A DNA stretch of 64,000 bases from Magnetospirillum sulfuroxidans. GTDB lineage: Bacteria > Pseudomonadota > Alphaproteobacteria > Rhodospirillales > Magnetospirillaceae. Positions 26,675 through 36,673 of the stretch are shown in pieces. A program made the position numbers and the translations under genes. The notes beneath the pieces are model-generated. The model was not told the origin of the DNA, made no database searches, and saw only the letters and a list, made by a program, of their open reading frames with translations. Numbering within the stretch: the stretch's first letter is position 1; each line of letters starts with the position of its first letter. Location: assembly GCF_018224925.1 (NCBI RefSeq), contig NZ_JAGTUF010000014.1, forward strand, positions 35,988 to 99,987, written 5' to 3'.

Positions 26675-27066
26675 GACGGTTCGGTCTCGGACAAGACAAT
26701 GCGGGCTTCGGCCAACTCGGCCCCCATCAGGCGGATATTGCCCAACAGGGCGCCGACGATGACCCGGACCCCCTTGGGGGCTTTTTCCAGTTGTTCGGTC
26801 AGCCGCTCCTTGCCGATGACGACGCAGGCGGTTTCCTCTTCGGCCAGGGCCGAGGCCATGCGCGGCTGGTCGTCGATCAACGCCATTTCGCCGAAGATGC
26901 CGCCTTGCAGGATGGTGCCGATGGAAATATGGCGTCCTTGCACCGTCTTATAGACGGCGACGCGGCCATATTCGACCACATAGGCTTCCGAACCCGCCGC
27001 CCCTTCCTCGAAGATGAGCGAGCCGGAGGCGAACACCTTGCGCCGGGAATTGGAGAGATCGCTCAT
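26671..27066 (-). CDS. Cyclic nucleotide-binding domain protein
   Basis: A 131-residue stand-alone cNMP-binding beta-barrel. Visible elements are FASGSLIFEEGAAGSEAYVVEYG, VAVYKT and the phosphate-binding cassette GGIFGEMALIDDQPRMAS, with Glu and Arg in the places that contact the cyclic phosphate. No DNA-binding helix-turn-helix or kinase follows. It lies 16 bases behind nadB and overlaps the next gene, so it probably belongs to the nad operon. Its partner is unknown. Confidence 0.8.
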   Translation of the reverse strand: MSDLSNSRRKVFASGSLIFEEGAAGSEAYVVEYGRVAVYKTVQGRHISIGTILQGGIFGEMALIDDQPRMASALAEEETACVVIGKERLTEQLEKAPKGVRVIVGALLGNIRLMGAELAEARIVLSETEPS

Positions 27067-27082
27067 CCCTTGACGCCTCTGA

Positions 27083-28687
27083 TCAGCTTTGCCGTTGGGC
27101 AGTGAAGTTCTTGGGAATTAGGATGGTGTTTTGCACCGGAGCGATGGAATCGCGTTTGGGGTAGTCGATGGTGTAGTGCAGACCACGGCTTTCCCGGCGC
27201 GCCAGGGCCGAACGCACGATCAGATCGGCAACCATGGCCAGATTGCGCAGTTCCAGCAGATTGTTGGTGACGCGGAAGGTGCCGTAATATTCGGCGATTT
27301 CCGACAACAGCAATTTGATGCGGTGCTTGGCCCGTTCCAGTCGCTTGGTTGACCGCACGATGCCGACATAATCCCACATGAAGCGGCGCAATTCGTCCCA
27401 GTTATGGGCGACCACCACTTCTTCATCCGAATCGGTGACCCAGCTTTCGTCCCAGGCGGCCAAGACCGGCGGCGGCGCGATCGCGGCCAGCTTGCCGGCG
27501 ATGTCGCCGGCGGCGGCGGCGCCGAACACCAGACATTCCAGCAGCGAGTTGGACGCCATGCGGTTGGCTCCGTGCAGACCCGTGCACGAGACTTCGCCGA
27601 TGGCATAGAGATTGGGGACGTCGGTGCGGCCGGACAGATCGGTCAAGACGCCGCCACAGGTGTAATGGGCGGCGGGCACCACCGGGATCGGTTCCTTGGT
27701 CATGTCGATGCCGAATTTCAGGCATTCGGCGTGGACGGTGGGGAAATGGCTGGTGATGAAATCGGCCGGCTTGTGGCTGATGTCCAGATAGACGTTGGAG
27801 CAACCCAACCGCTTCATCACGTCATCGATGGCGCGGGCGACCACGTCACGCGGGGCCAGCTCGCCGCGCGGGTCGTAATCGTCCATGAATCGGCTGCCAT
27901 CGGGACGCAACAGATGGCCGCCCTCGCCGCGCACCGCCTCGGTAACCAGGAAGGTCTTGGCTTTGGGGTGATAAAGGCAGGTGGGATGGAATTGCGAGAA
28001 TTCCATGTTGGCGACACGGCAGCCGGCGCGCCAAGCCATGGCGATGCCGTCGCCGGTCGAGCCGTCGGGATTGGACGAATACAGATAGACGCGGCTGGCG
28101 CCGCCGGTGGCCAGAACCACCGACCGGGCCGGGAAGGTGCGGACGTGACCGCTGGAGCGGTCCAGCCCATAGGCGCCGACACAGCGGCCCAGGCGGCCGC
28201 CGCCCAGGCGCTCGCGGATCAGATCGACGGCGATGTGGTGTTCGAACACCTCGGCCCCCGATTCGATGATGCGTTCCATCAGGGCGGTCTGGACCGCTTT
28301 TCCGGTGGCGTCGGCGGAATGGATAACCCGGCGGTGCGAATGGCCCCCCTCGCGGGTCAGGTGGTAATCGCCGCCTTCACGGTCGAACAGCACGCCTTGG
28401 TCGATCAGCCATTGAATGGCCGGCTTGGCGTTATCGACGACGAAGCGCACGGTGTCGGCGTTGCACAGACCGCCGCCAGCGGTCAGCGTATCGGCCAGAT
28501 GGGCGTCGGTGGTGTCGGTGGCGTCCAATACGGCGGCGATGCCGCCTTGGGCGTACATGGTGCTGCCTTCGGACAGCGGCCCCTTGGCCAAGATGGCGAT
28601 GCGGGCTTGGGGCTTGGCCTCAAGCACGCGCAAGGCCAGCGACAGACCGGCGGCGCCGGAACCGATGATCAAAAGATCATAGGACAT
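27083..28687 (-). CDS. nadB: L-aspartate oxidase
   Basis: A 534-residue FAD enzyme that oxidises L-aspartate to iminoaspartate, first step of de novo NAD synthesis. The FAD motif [12 protein letters not shown] is at the N-terminus; [41 protein letters not shown], and [16 protein letters not shown] followed by [21 protein letters not shown] are diagnostic of the NadB/SdhA family, with the active-site Arg and His conserved. The ATG at 28687 opens directly on the Rossmann strand. It is the third gene of nadA-nadC-nadB, 13 bases after nadC. Confidence 0.96.
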   Translation of the reverse strand: MSYDLLIIGSGAAGLSLALRVLEAKPQARIAILAKGPLSEGSTMYAQGGIAAVLDATDTTDAHLADTLTAGGGLCNADTVRFVVDNAKPAIQWLIDQGVLFDREGGDYHLTREGGHSHRRVIHSADATGKAVQTALMERIIESGAEVFEHHIAVDLIRERLGGGRLGRCVGAYGLDRSSGHVRTFPARSVVLATGGASRVYLYSSNPDGSTGDGIAMAWRAGCRVANMEFSQFHPTCLYHPKAKTFLVTEAVRGEGGHLLRPDGSRFMDDYDPRGELAPRDVVARAIDDVMKRLGCSNVYLDISHKPADFITSHFPTVHAECLKFGIDMTKEPIPVVPAAHYTCGGVLTDLSGRTDVPNLYAIGEVSCTGLHGANRMASNSLLECLVFGAAAAGDIAGKLAAIAPPPVLAAWDESWVTDSDEEVVVAHNWDELRRFMWDYVGIVRSTKRLERAKHRIKLLLSEIAEYYGTFRVTNNLLELRNLAMVADLIVRSALARRESRGLHYTIDYPKRDSIAPVQNTILIPKNFTAQRQS

Positions 28688-28700
28688 GGGAAAAGTCCTC

Positions 28701-29541
<841 letters not shown>

Positions 29542-29552
<11 letters not shown>

Positions 29553-30564
29553 TGCTGCTGCCTCCCATGGGAACGGAGGCCGACAATTCCAGCATGCGCT
29601 CCAAGGGTTTCAGCGCCTTGATGCGCAGATCCTCGGGGACCTCGATGGCCGGGCCGGCATTGGCCATGGCCAGATAGATCTTTTCCAGGGTGTTCTTGGC
29701 CATGAACGGGCAATCGGCGCATGACGCGCATTCCCCTTCGGCGAATGGGGCGGGAATGAAGGTCTTGCCCGGCGCCGCCTTGGTCATCTGGTGGATGATG
29801 TGCGGCTCGGTGGCGATGATGAATTCCTGGTTATCGGTCTTGACCACGTATTCCAAGATGCCCTTGGTCGAGCCGATGTAATCGGCATGGCGCAGCACCG
29901 TTTCCGGGCATTCCGGGTGGGCGGCGACCAGGGCCTGGGGATGGCGGGTCTTGAGCTTGACCAGTTCCTTTTCCGAGAATTGCTCGTGGATGATGCAGCT
30001 GCCCGGCCACAATGTCATCTCGCGCCCGGTTTTCTTGGCGATAAAGGCGCCAAGGTGACGGTCGGGGGCAAACAGGATCGGCTTGTCCAGGGGCAGGGAA
30101 TTGACGATCACCTCGGCATTGGACGAGGTGACGATGACGTCGGACAGCGCCTTGATGTCGGCGGAACAGTTGATATAGGTCACCGCGACATGATCGGGGT
30201 GCTTGGCGCGGAAGGCGGCGAAAGGCTCGGGGCGGCAGGATTCCTCCAACGAGCAACCGGCTTCGGCGTCGGGGATGACCACGATTTTGGACGGCGACAG
30301 GATTTTCGCCACTTCGCCCATGAAGCGGACGCCGCAAAAGACGATCATATCGGCAGTGGTCGCCGCCGCTTTGCGCGACAGGTCCAGCGAATCGCCAACA
30401 AAGTCGGCCAGATCCTGAATTTCACCCTCTTGATAATAATGGGCCAGGATGACGGCGTTCTTTTCGCGGCGCAGGCGGTTGATCGCTTCCACCAGATCCA
30501 GGGTGGGATCCAGGTCGGCCTCGGTCAGGGCGCCGGGGGAAAGCGGTAGCACGGTATCGGTCAT
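29542..30564 (-). CDS. nadA: Quinolinate synthase
   Basis: A 340-residue [4Fe-4S] enzyme condensing iminoaspartate with dihydroxyacetone phosphate to quinolinate. The three ligand cysteines are visible in NCSADIK, WPGSCIIHE and ECASCADCPFM, together with the conserved AHYYQEGEIQDLADFVGDSLDLSR start and HPECPE. First gene of the nad operon; about 230 bases separate it from the divergent receiver gene at 30795, where a regulatory site is expected but none was identified. Confidence 0.97.
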
Positions 30565-30794
30565 GGGGGGTATCGGCCTCGGGTCGGGGGGAGTGGCGGA
30601 CTCCCGAATTCCTGAATATTGAAGTAAGAGCTAATTTTGTCGCCAAAGGCAACCCGTCAGGCAACGTCTTACAAAATAGGTAGAACGTATGCCGACTAAA
30701 GATGGGCGGCAGCCATACCGATAGGAGGCTGTGAGAAACATTGAAATTTAGCCATTATAGGGCCGTGTTCATTGGGTTTTCATAGGATTGGAAC

Positions 30795-31205
30795 ATGGCT
30801 GCTGCCGTGGCGAGAGAAGGCTTTGACAATCCGCCCTTGATCGTTGTGATTGAAGACGAGCCCATGGTGTTGATGGCTTACGAACTGATGTTTGAAGCTT
30901 GGGGGTATCGCTTCGTCGGCGCCGATTGCGCCAGTTCCGCCTTGACCCAGTTGATGGTGCTGCGGCGGGCGCCGGATTTCATCGTTGCCGATTATCGGTT
31001 GGCCGAAGGCAACACCGGAACCCAGGCGATCAGCTTGCTGCGTCAGGCCTTTGGCCATGACATTCCCGGTTTGCTGGTGACCGGGGAAACCTCCATCGAA
31101 ACGCTGCGCGACGCGGCTTCCACCGGTTTCCCGCTGTTGCGCAAGCCGGTCAATTCCCGGCAATTGCAAGATGCGGTGGTCCGCTGCATCGGCGGGGCCT
31201 GCTGA
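30795..31205 (+). CDS. Single-domain response regulator
   Basis: A 136-residue CheY-like receiver with no output domain. The acidic pocket (VVIEDEP, residues 18-23), phospho-acceptor Asp66 (FIVADYRL), Thr96 (LLVTGET) and Lys117 (LLRKPVN) are all present, so it should be phosphorylated by a histidine kinase. No kinase is adjacent in the same unit; the PAS kinase-like gene at 32051 is nearby but lacks its phospho-His. It could act as a phosphate shuttle or sink. Confidence 0.9.
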   Translation: MAAAVAREGFDNPPLIVVIEDEPMVLMAYELMFEAWGYRFVGADCASSALTQLMVLRRAPDFIVADYRLAEGNTGTQAISLLRQAFGHDIPGLLVTGETSIETLRDAASTGFPLLRKPVNSRQLQDAVVRCIGGAC

Positions 31206-31277
31206 CCGGCTGTGCCGACCGAAGCTGACGCGGCGAGCAAAAACCGAGCCCCTGAGCCACATTCAAGGCATCGCGCC

Positions 31278-31856
31278 CTAAAGAAGCTTGACCGCTAAAA
31301 CGCCGACGACGATCAGCGCCACGGTAGCGGTCATCACCAAGGTCAGGCGCTTTTCGACGAAGTCGCGGATGGGGGGGCCGAATTTCCACAGCAAGGCGGC
31401 GACGATGAAAAAGCGCATGGCGCGGGCAACGATGCTGGCGATGGTGAATTGCGCCAGATCAAAGTGGAAGGCGCCGGCGGCGATGGTGATCAGCTTATAG
31501 GGGATGGGCGTCGCCCCTTTGACGATGATGACCCAGGCGCCGTACTGATCCACCAGGGGGCGGAACGCCTCGAATTTCTCGGCCAGATGGAACAGGTTCA
31601 AAATGGCCACGCCGACGGTGTCCATGAAGAAATAGCCGATGGCATAGCCCAGATAGCCGCCGGCCACCGATGACAGCGTGCACACCAGGGCGATGCGCCA
31701 CCAACGGCTTGGGCTGGCCAGGACCAAGGGAATGAGCATCAGATCGGGCGGAATGGGAAAGAACGAGCTTTCGACGAACGAAATCAGCGCCAACCACCAG
31801 ATGGCATGGCGGTGCGCAGCCTTTTCCATCATCCAATCATAGGTTTTTTGCAGCAT
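31278..31856 (-). CDS. DedA/YqaA-type membrane protein (VTT domain)
   Basis: A 192-residue integral membrane protein with about four to five hydrophobic segments. FVESSFFPIPPDLMLIPLVLA is the re-entrant DedA/SNARE-associated motif, followed by GGYLGYAIGYF and a later KGATPIPYKLITIAAG, the second conserved helix hairpin. Members are thought to move undecaprenyl phosphate or phospholipids across the membrane. The ATG at 31856 is chosen because upstream in-frame codons do not resemble the family. It is convergent with the receiver gene. Confidence 0.88.
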   Translation of the reverse strand: MLQKTYDWMMEKAAHRHAIWWLALISFVESSFFPIPPDLMLIPLVLASPSRWWRIALVCTLSSVAGGYLGYAIGYFFMDTVGVAILNLFHLAEKFEAFRPLVDQYGAWVIIVKGATPIPYKLITIAAGAFHFDLAQFTIASIVARAMRFFIVAALLWKFGPPIRDFVEKRLTLVMTATVALIVVGVLAVKLL

Positions 31857-31959
31857 TCCAAAGGCTCCGGTTCGATGCAAAGGGGTGTAGCATGCCTGTC
31901 TGCATTGCCCAAGCGCTTGTGTTGTCGGCATTTCGGCGGCACTCTCGGGGCGGATGGGT

Positions 31960-32045
31960 CAGTGCACAATTCGTTGATTCCATGGTCCGGTCCAGACAGA
32001 CGGTTCATGCCCATGAACCGTCTGTCTGGACCGGACCATGAGGGG
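31960..32045 (+). repeat. Dispersed palindromic repeat, copy B
   Basis: Matches copy A (21107-21195, opposite strand) over about 90 bases. In this copy the internal palindrome is perfect. It ends just before the start codon of the PAS kinase-like gene. Confidence 0.7.
31981..32040. repeat. Perfect 29-bp palindrome abutting a start codon
   Basis: The arms 31981-32009 and 32012-32040 are exact inverted complements, separated by only CC. The arms begin and end with CATG. The ribosome-binding site AGGGGGTGAC follows directly and the ATG is at 32051, so the transcript of the next gene would carry a very stable hairpin beside its translation start. Confidence 0.9.
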
Positions 32046-32050
32046 GTGAC

Positions 32051-34510
32051 ATGCGCAGGGTACGGGCTTGGATGACGTTTGCCGCCCTTTCGGCCGCGCC
32101 GGCCGCCTGGGCTCAGGACGGCACCGGGGTCGAAGCCATGACGGCCTGGGCCGATCCGGTGGTCATGGCGCTGGGGGCCGGTGTTCTGGCCTCGGTGTTG
32201 TTGCCGGTCATTGTCTGGGCCCGGCTGCGGCTGAACCGGGTCAGCCAGTTGGCGGCTTTGGCCGAGGCGCGGGTCGAGGCGCTGCGGGAATGTCTGGGCT
32301 CCAGCTCCGACGGCTATTTATGTTGGCTTGATGAATTCGGCTGTTCGCGCCGGCTGGCGATCCTGCTGGGACTGCCGCGCGGGCTGGATTCGTCGCTGGA
32401 CGACGTGCTGGCGGTTTTCATCCCCGAGGATGCGGGGCGGCTGACCGCGATGATGAACCGCTTGCGCGACGAAGGCGAGGTTTTCGAGCTGGATCTGGCC
32501 ATGGCCGATGGCGGCCGCCGTATCCGCGCCATGGGCGTGCGCGCCGCGTCGCCCGCCGGCGAGACCCTGGCCGATCTGGTCTGGTTTCGCGATGTCAGCG
32601 ACAGCGCCGGCGCGGTTGACGATCTGGCGCGTTCGCTGCAAGCCTTGGCCGTCGACACCACCCATCTGAAAGCCCTGATCGATTCCTTGCCGATGCCGGT
32701 ATGGCTGCGTGACGAGGATTTGTCGGTGCTGATGGTCAATCGCGCTTATGCGGCGGCGGTGGAAACGGCCAGCCCCGAAGCGGCGGTGCAGGCCCAGGTG
32801 GAACTGGCTTCCGATGATCATGTGCGCGAAGCCCGCGCCCTGGCCGCCCGCGCCCGCGCCGCCGGGGAACCGCGTTCGGCCAGCTTTCATCTGGTGCTGG
32901 CCGGCGAACGGCGGCTAGCCCATGTCACCGAGACGCCCATCGCCGTGGGCGACACCTTGCTGACCGCCGGTTTCATCGAGGATCATACCCGTATCGAGGA
33001 ATTGCAAGAACAGCTCAGCCACCATGTCAGTGCCCAGGTGGAAGTGCTGGAACGGCTATCGACCGCCATCGCCATCTTTACCACCGACACCAGACTGGCC
33101 TTCTTCAACACCGCCTTCACCCGGTTGTGGCGACTGGACCGCGAATGGCTGGAAGCGCAGCCCACTTACGGCGCCGTGCTTGACGCCCTGCGCGACCGCC
33201 GTCTGCTGCCCGAAACCGCGGATTATCGGGCGTCGAAAGAACAGGAGCTGCGCCGGTTCATCTCGTTGATAGATCCCATCGAGACGCTGATGCATCTGCC
33301 CGACGGCCGCACCTTGCGCCGGGTGGTGTCGCCGCATCCCTATGGCGGGCTGATCTTCACCTACGAGGATTTCACCGACACCTTGGCGATGGAGCGTTCG
33401 TTCAACACCGCCATGGCGGTGCAGCGGGCGACGCTGGATCACCTGCACGAAGGCTTGGCGGTGTTCGGCGATGATCGTCGGCTGAAACTGTCCAATCCGG
33501 CCTTTGCCCGCATGTGGGGACTGACCGATGCCGAACTGGCGGGAGAGCCGCATCTGAATGAACTGGTCGAACGGTTGCGGCCTTATTTCGAAGGCCGGCC
33601 CGACCGCGCCTCGATTTGGGGGAGCGCCCGCGAACGCCTGCTGGCCCAAGTCGGCGCCCGCCACGGCGGCGAATGGCGGCTGGAGCGCCAAGACGGGGTG
33701 ATCTTGGATTGCGCCTCGGTGCCGTTGCCCGACGGCGCCAGCCTGTTGGCCTTCTTGGATGTCACCGACACCGCCCGGGTCGAGCGCGCCTTGATCGAGC
33801 GCAACGAGGCCCTGGCCGCCGCCGACACCTTGAAAAGCGAATTCATCGCCAATGTCTCGGCCGAGGTGGCCAAGCCCTTGACCACGATTATCGGCTTCGC
33901 CGAAATGCTGGATTCCGATTATTTCGGCAAGTTGACCAAACGCCAGCACGATTACATGAAAGGCATCGTCGAGGCCGGCAATGCCCTGAAATCCCTGGTG
34001 GCCGATATCCTTGACCTTGCCGCCATCGAGGCTGGGCACTTGACCTTGGAACTGGATACGGTGGACATCCACCCCATGCTGTCCTCGGTGTTGGGGCTGG
34101 TGCGCGAGCGGGTGCGCGAAAAAAAGCTGCAACTTGATTTCGATTGTCCGCTGGATATCGGCTGGATCGTCGCCGACCAACGTCGTTTGCGTCAGGTGAT
34201 GTTCAATCTGATCGGCAATGCGGTGAAATACACCCCCAATGGCGGCGCCATCGTCGTCAAGGCCGAACGGCGGAAAGGCGAAATGGCCCTGATCGTCGGC
34301 GATACCGGCCCCGGTATCCCCCCCGAAGACATGGAGCGGGTGTTCAACAGCTTTGTCCGCACCATTCACGACGGCCAGGACGGCGCCGGTCTGGGTCTTG
34401 CCCTGGTGCGGCGTTTCGTCGAATTGCACGGCGGCACGGTGATGCTGGATTCCGCCCCGCAATCCGGCACGACGGTGACGGTGCGACTCCCGGCGGGGGC
34501 GGGGGAATAG
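32051..34510 (+). CDS. PAS-domain histidine kinase-like protein lacking the phospho-acceptor His
   Basis: A 819-residue membrane protein: signal-like segment (residues 1-22), one transmembrane helix (about 36-58), several PAS-like domains (to ~590), then a kinase core. The dimerisation box, normally NVSHELRTPL, reads NVSAEVAKPL, with Ala604 in place of the phosphorylated His (codon 33860-33862). The ATP-binding domain looks intact: N box FNLIGNAVKYTP, G1 DTGPGIP, G2 GAGLGLALV. Domain layout and IIGFAEML resemble DivL/PleC-type kinases; DivL has Tyr at this place. It probably signals by binding rather than by phosphotransfer. Stops 21 bases before the convergent pfp. Confidence 0.85.
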   Translation: MRRVRAWMTFAALSAAPAAWAQDGTGVEAMTAWADPVVMALGAGVLASVLLPVIVWARLRLNRVSQLAALAEARVEALRECLGSSSDGYLCWLDEFGCSRRLAILLGLPRGLDSSLDDVLAVFIPEDAGRLTAMMNRLRDEGEVFELDLAMADGGRRIRAMGVRAASPAGETLADLVWFRDVSDSAGAVDDLARSLQALAVDTTHLKALIDSLPMPVWLRDEDLSVLMVNRAYAAAVETASPEAAVQAQVELASDDHVREARALAARARAAGEPRSASFHLVLAGERRLAHVTETPIAVGDTLLTAGFIEDHTRIEELQEQLSHHVSAQVEVLERLSTAIAIFTTDTRLAFFNTAFTRLWRLDREWLEAQPTYGAVLDALRDRRLLPETADYRASKEQELRRFISLIDPIETLMHLPDGRTLRRVVSPHPYGGLIFTYEDFTDTLAMERSFNTAMAVQRATLDHLHEGLAVFGDDRRLKLSNPAFARMWGLTDAELAGEPHLNELVERLRPYFEGRPDRASIWGSARERLLAQVGARHGGEWRLERQDGVILDCASVPLPDGASLLAFLDVTDTARVERALIERNEALAAADTLKSEFIANVSAEVAKPLTTIIGFAEMLDSDYFGKLTKRQHDYMKGIVEAGNALKSLVADILDLAAIEAGHLTLELDTVDIHPMLSSVLGLVRERVREKKLQLDFDCPLDIGWIVADQRRLRQVMFNLIGNAVKYTPNGGAIVVKAERRKGEMALIVGDTGPGIPPEDMERVFNSFVRTIHDGQDGAGLGLALVRRFVELHGGTVMLDSAPQSGTTVTVRLPAGAGE

Positions 34511-34531
34511 CCCCGCCGCGCCGAAAGGGCG

Positions 34532-35746
34532 TTAGCGTCCCAGCAGCTTGGGCACCCGATTGCCGCGCAGCCGGAAGGCGTCGGGCATGCCCTTGCCCAA
34601 CAGCGGGCGCAGGTACAGGCGGAAGGCGTCGGTGACATCGGTACCGTTGGCGGCGATGAATTCGTCTTCCATCACCCTGGTCTTGCCGGCGACCATGTCC
34701 AGCGGCATCAGCTTGTAATCGACCGAATAAAAGCCGGTGCGGTGGATGGTCACCGAGCCGTCTTGCTGGCCCCACATGGCGAATTGCACCGCTTTTTCCC
34801 CGACTTCGCGCGCCTCGCGCTGATCGACGTCGGAGACACAGCCGACGAACGAGCGTTGCAGATAGCCGAAAGTGTCGCCGCGGACCCGCTTGATCCCCAG
34901 CTTGCCCTTGATTTCCTGACACAGCAGGTCGGCCAAGGCGCCGGTGCCCGATAATTGGATGTTGCCGTGGGCATCCTTTTCGATTTCCTGGGCCAGTTGG
35001 GTGATGATCGGGTTGCCCGATTCGTCGTGGATGCCCTCGGATACGGCGATGACGCAGCGGCCGTATTTTTCCTGGGTGGCTTTGACATCGGACAGGAAGC
35101 TGTCGACCTTGAAGGTGCGCTCCGGCAGATAGATCAGATGCGGGCCGTCATCGGGAAATTTCTTGCCCAAGGCCGAGGCGGCGGTGAGAAAGCCGGCATG
35201 GCGGCCCATGACCACCGCCAGATAGACGCCGGGCAGGGCAGCGTTGTCCAGGTTGGCGCCCATGAACGACTGAGCGACGAAGCGCGCCGCCGAGGGGAAG
35301 CCGGGGGTGTGGTCGTTGTGGACCAGATCGTTGTCGATGGTCTTGGGGATATGGATGCAGCGCAGCGGATAGCCGGCCTTGCGCGCTTCTTCCGAGACGA
35401 TGCGCACGGTGTCGGATGAATCGTTGCCGCCGATATAGAAGAAATAGGCGATGCCGTGGGCTTGCAGGACTTTGAACACTTCCTGGCAATATTTCAGGTC
35501 GGGCTTGTCCCGGGTCGAGCCCAGGGCCGAGGACGGGGTGTCGGCGACCATTTCCAGATTGTGGCTGGTCTCTTGCGTCAGGTCGAGGAAGTCCTCGTTG
35601 ATGATGCCGCGCACGCCGTGATAGCCGCCATAGACCAGATCGACGTTGCGGAACTTGCGGGCTTCCAGCACCACCCCGGTCATGGATTGATTGATGACGG
35701 CGGTCGGTCCGCCCCCTTGTGCCACCAGAACCTTGCCGTGCAACAT
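34532..35746 (-). CDS. pfp: Pyrophosphate-dependent 6-phosphofructokinase
   Basis: A 404-residue phosphofructokinase interconverting fructose-6-phosphate and fructose-1,6-bisphosphate. The GGGPTAVIN loop, GGNDSSDT and PKTIDNDL are present. An Asp as the fourth residue of GGND and the Lys in PKTIDND are the features separating PPi-using from ATP-using enzymes (GGDGS and GTIDND), so pyrophosphate is the likely phosphate donor and the reaction would be reversible. The catalytic-site GGDD variant reads GGND here. Divergent from DUF1289 at 35895. Confidence 0.9.
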   Translation of the reverse strand: MLHGKVLVAQGGGPTAVINQSMTGVVLEARKFRNVDLVYGGYHGVRGIINEDFLDLTQETSHNLEMVADTPSSALGSTRDKPDLKYCQEVFKVLQAHGIAYFFYIGGNDSSDTVRIVSEEARKAGYPLRCIHIPKTIDNDLVHNDHTPGFPSAARFVAQSFMGANLDNAALPGVYLAVVMGRHAGFLTAASALGKKFPDDGPHLIYLPERTFKVDSFLSDVKATQEKYGRCVIAVSEGIHDESGNPIITQLAQEIEKDAHGNIQLSGTGALADLLCQEIKGKLGIKRVRGDTFGYLQRSFVGCVSDVDQREAREVGEKAVQFAMWGQQDGSVTIHRTGFYSVDYKLMPLDMVAGKTRVMEDEFIAANGTDVTDAFRLYLRPLLGKGMPDAFRLRGNRVPKLLGR

Positions 35747-35894
35747 TGGGACGTCCTCTCGGTTGTTTGACCCGAGGATACGCGCAAAAATCGGTGCGGT
35801 GCCAGGGAGAAAGGGGCTTGTCCGCCCAAAGGGCAGGCACCATGTTGGGGTTTGGCCGCCCGTTCGGGCGGGTTTGAACCGGAGGAAAGCGACG

Positions 35895-36062
35895 TTGAGC
35901 GTGGAATCGCCTTGTATTTCCGTTTGCCAGATCGACGATGACGGCTATTGCATCGGCTGCGGCCGCACCATCGAGGAAATCCGTGGCTGGAAACGGTCGT
36001 CCGATGACGAGAAGACCGAAGTCCTGAGCCGGGTCGCCGAGCGCCAGGGACCGGCTCAGTGA
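35895..36062 (+). CDS. DUF1289 family small protein
   Basis: A 55-residue protein with the DUF1289 pattern SPCISVCQIDDDGYCIGCGRTIEEI: four cysteines that suggest metal or Fe-S binding, followed by the conserved GW (RGWKRSSDDEK). The start is the TTG at 35895 because GGAGGAAAG (35881-35889) precedes it at about 9 bases. Its stop overlaps the GTG start of the DUF924 gene (GTGA), so the two are coupled. Confidence 0.85.
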   Translation: MSVESPCISVCQIDDDGYCIGCGRTIEEIRGWKRSSDDEKTEVLSRVAERQGPAQ

Positions 36063-36607
36063 CCGATCCGCGCGCGACCGCCATTGTCGAATTTTGGTTC
36101 GCTCCGGGCATGGAGCGGCGCTGGTTCGCTTCCGATGCGGATTTCGATCGCCAATTGGCCGAACGCTTCGGCGCCGATCTGGCTCTGGCCGCCCAGGGGC
36201 AGTTGGATCATTGGCTCGAGCGGGCTGACACGGCCCTGGCCTTGATTATTTTGCTCGATCAGGTGCCGCGCAATGTCTTTCGCGGCAAGTATCAGGCCTT
36301 CGCCTTCGATTCCAAGGCGCTGGCCTTGGCCGAAGGCGCCTTGTTGCGCGGCCATGATCGGGCGCTGGCCCCGATCCGCCGCCGCTTCCTTTATCTGCCC
36401 TTCGAACATTCCGAAGTTCTGGCCGATCAGAAATATTGCGTGTCGCTGTTCGAACAGGCCGGCGACGACTCGGAAGGCCTGGAATACGCTCGCCAGCATC
36501 TGGCGGTGATCGAACGTTTCGGCCGTTTTCCCCATCGAAACGCAGCGCTGGAACGTGAAACCACACCGGAAGAAGAAATCTATCTGGCCCAAGGCGGCGG
36601 GTTTTAA
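36059..36607 (+). CDS. DUF924 family protein
   Basis: A 182-residue, mostly helical cytoplasmic protein. IVEFWFAPGMERRWFASDADFD at the N-terminus, ALIILLDQVPRNVFRG and FLYLPFEHSE, and FGRFPHRNAALER are the DUF924 signature blocks. No biochemical role is established for the family. The GTG start overlaps the stop of DUF1289; 66 bases separate it from the DUF1538 gene, so these may form one operon. Confidence 0.9.
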   Translation: MTDPRATAIVEFWFAPGMERRWFASDADFDRQLAERFGADLALAAQGQLDHWLERADTALALIILLDQVPRNVFRGKYQAFAFDSKALALAEGALLRGHDRALAPIRRRFLYLPFEHSEVLADQKYCVSLFEQAGDDSEGLEYARQHLAVIERFGRFPHRNAALERETTPEEEIYLAQGGGF

Positions 36608-36673
36608 CGTCACCGCCGCTTGCTCGTGGCCCAATCCCGTTGCACATTAAGGCCGGTGGGCAAGGGGGCAAGA

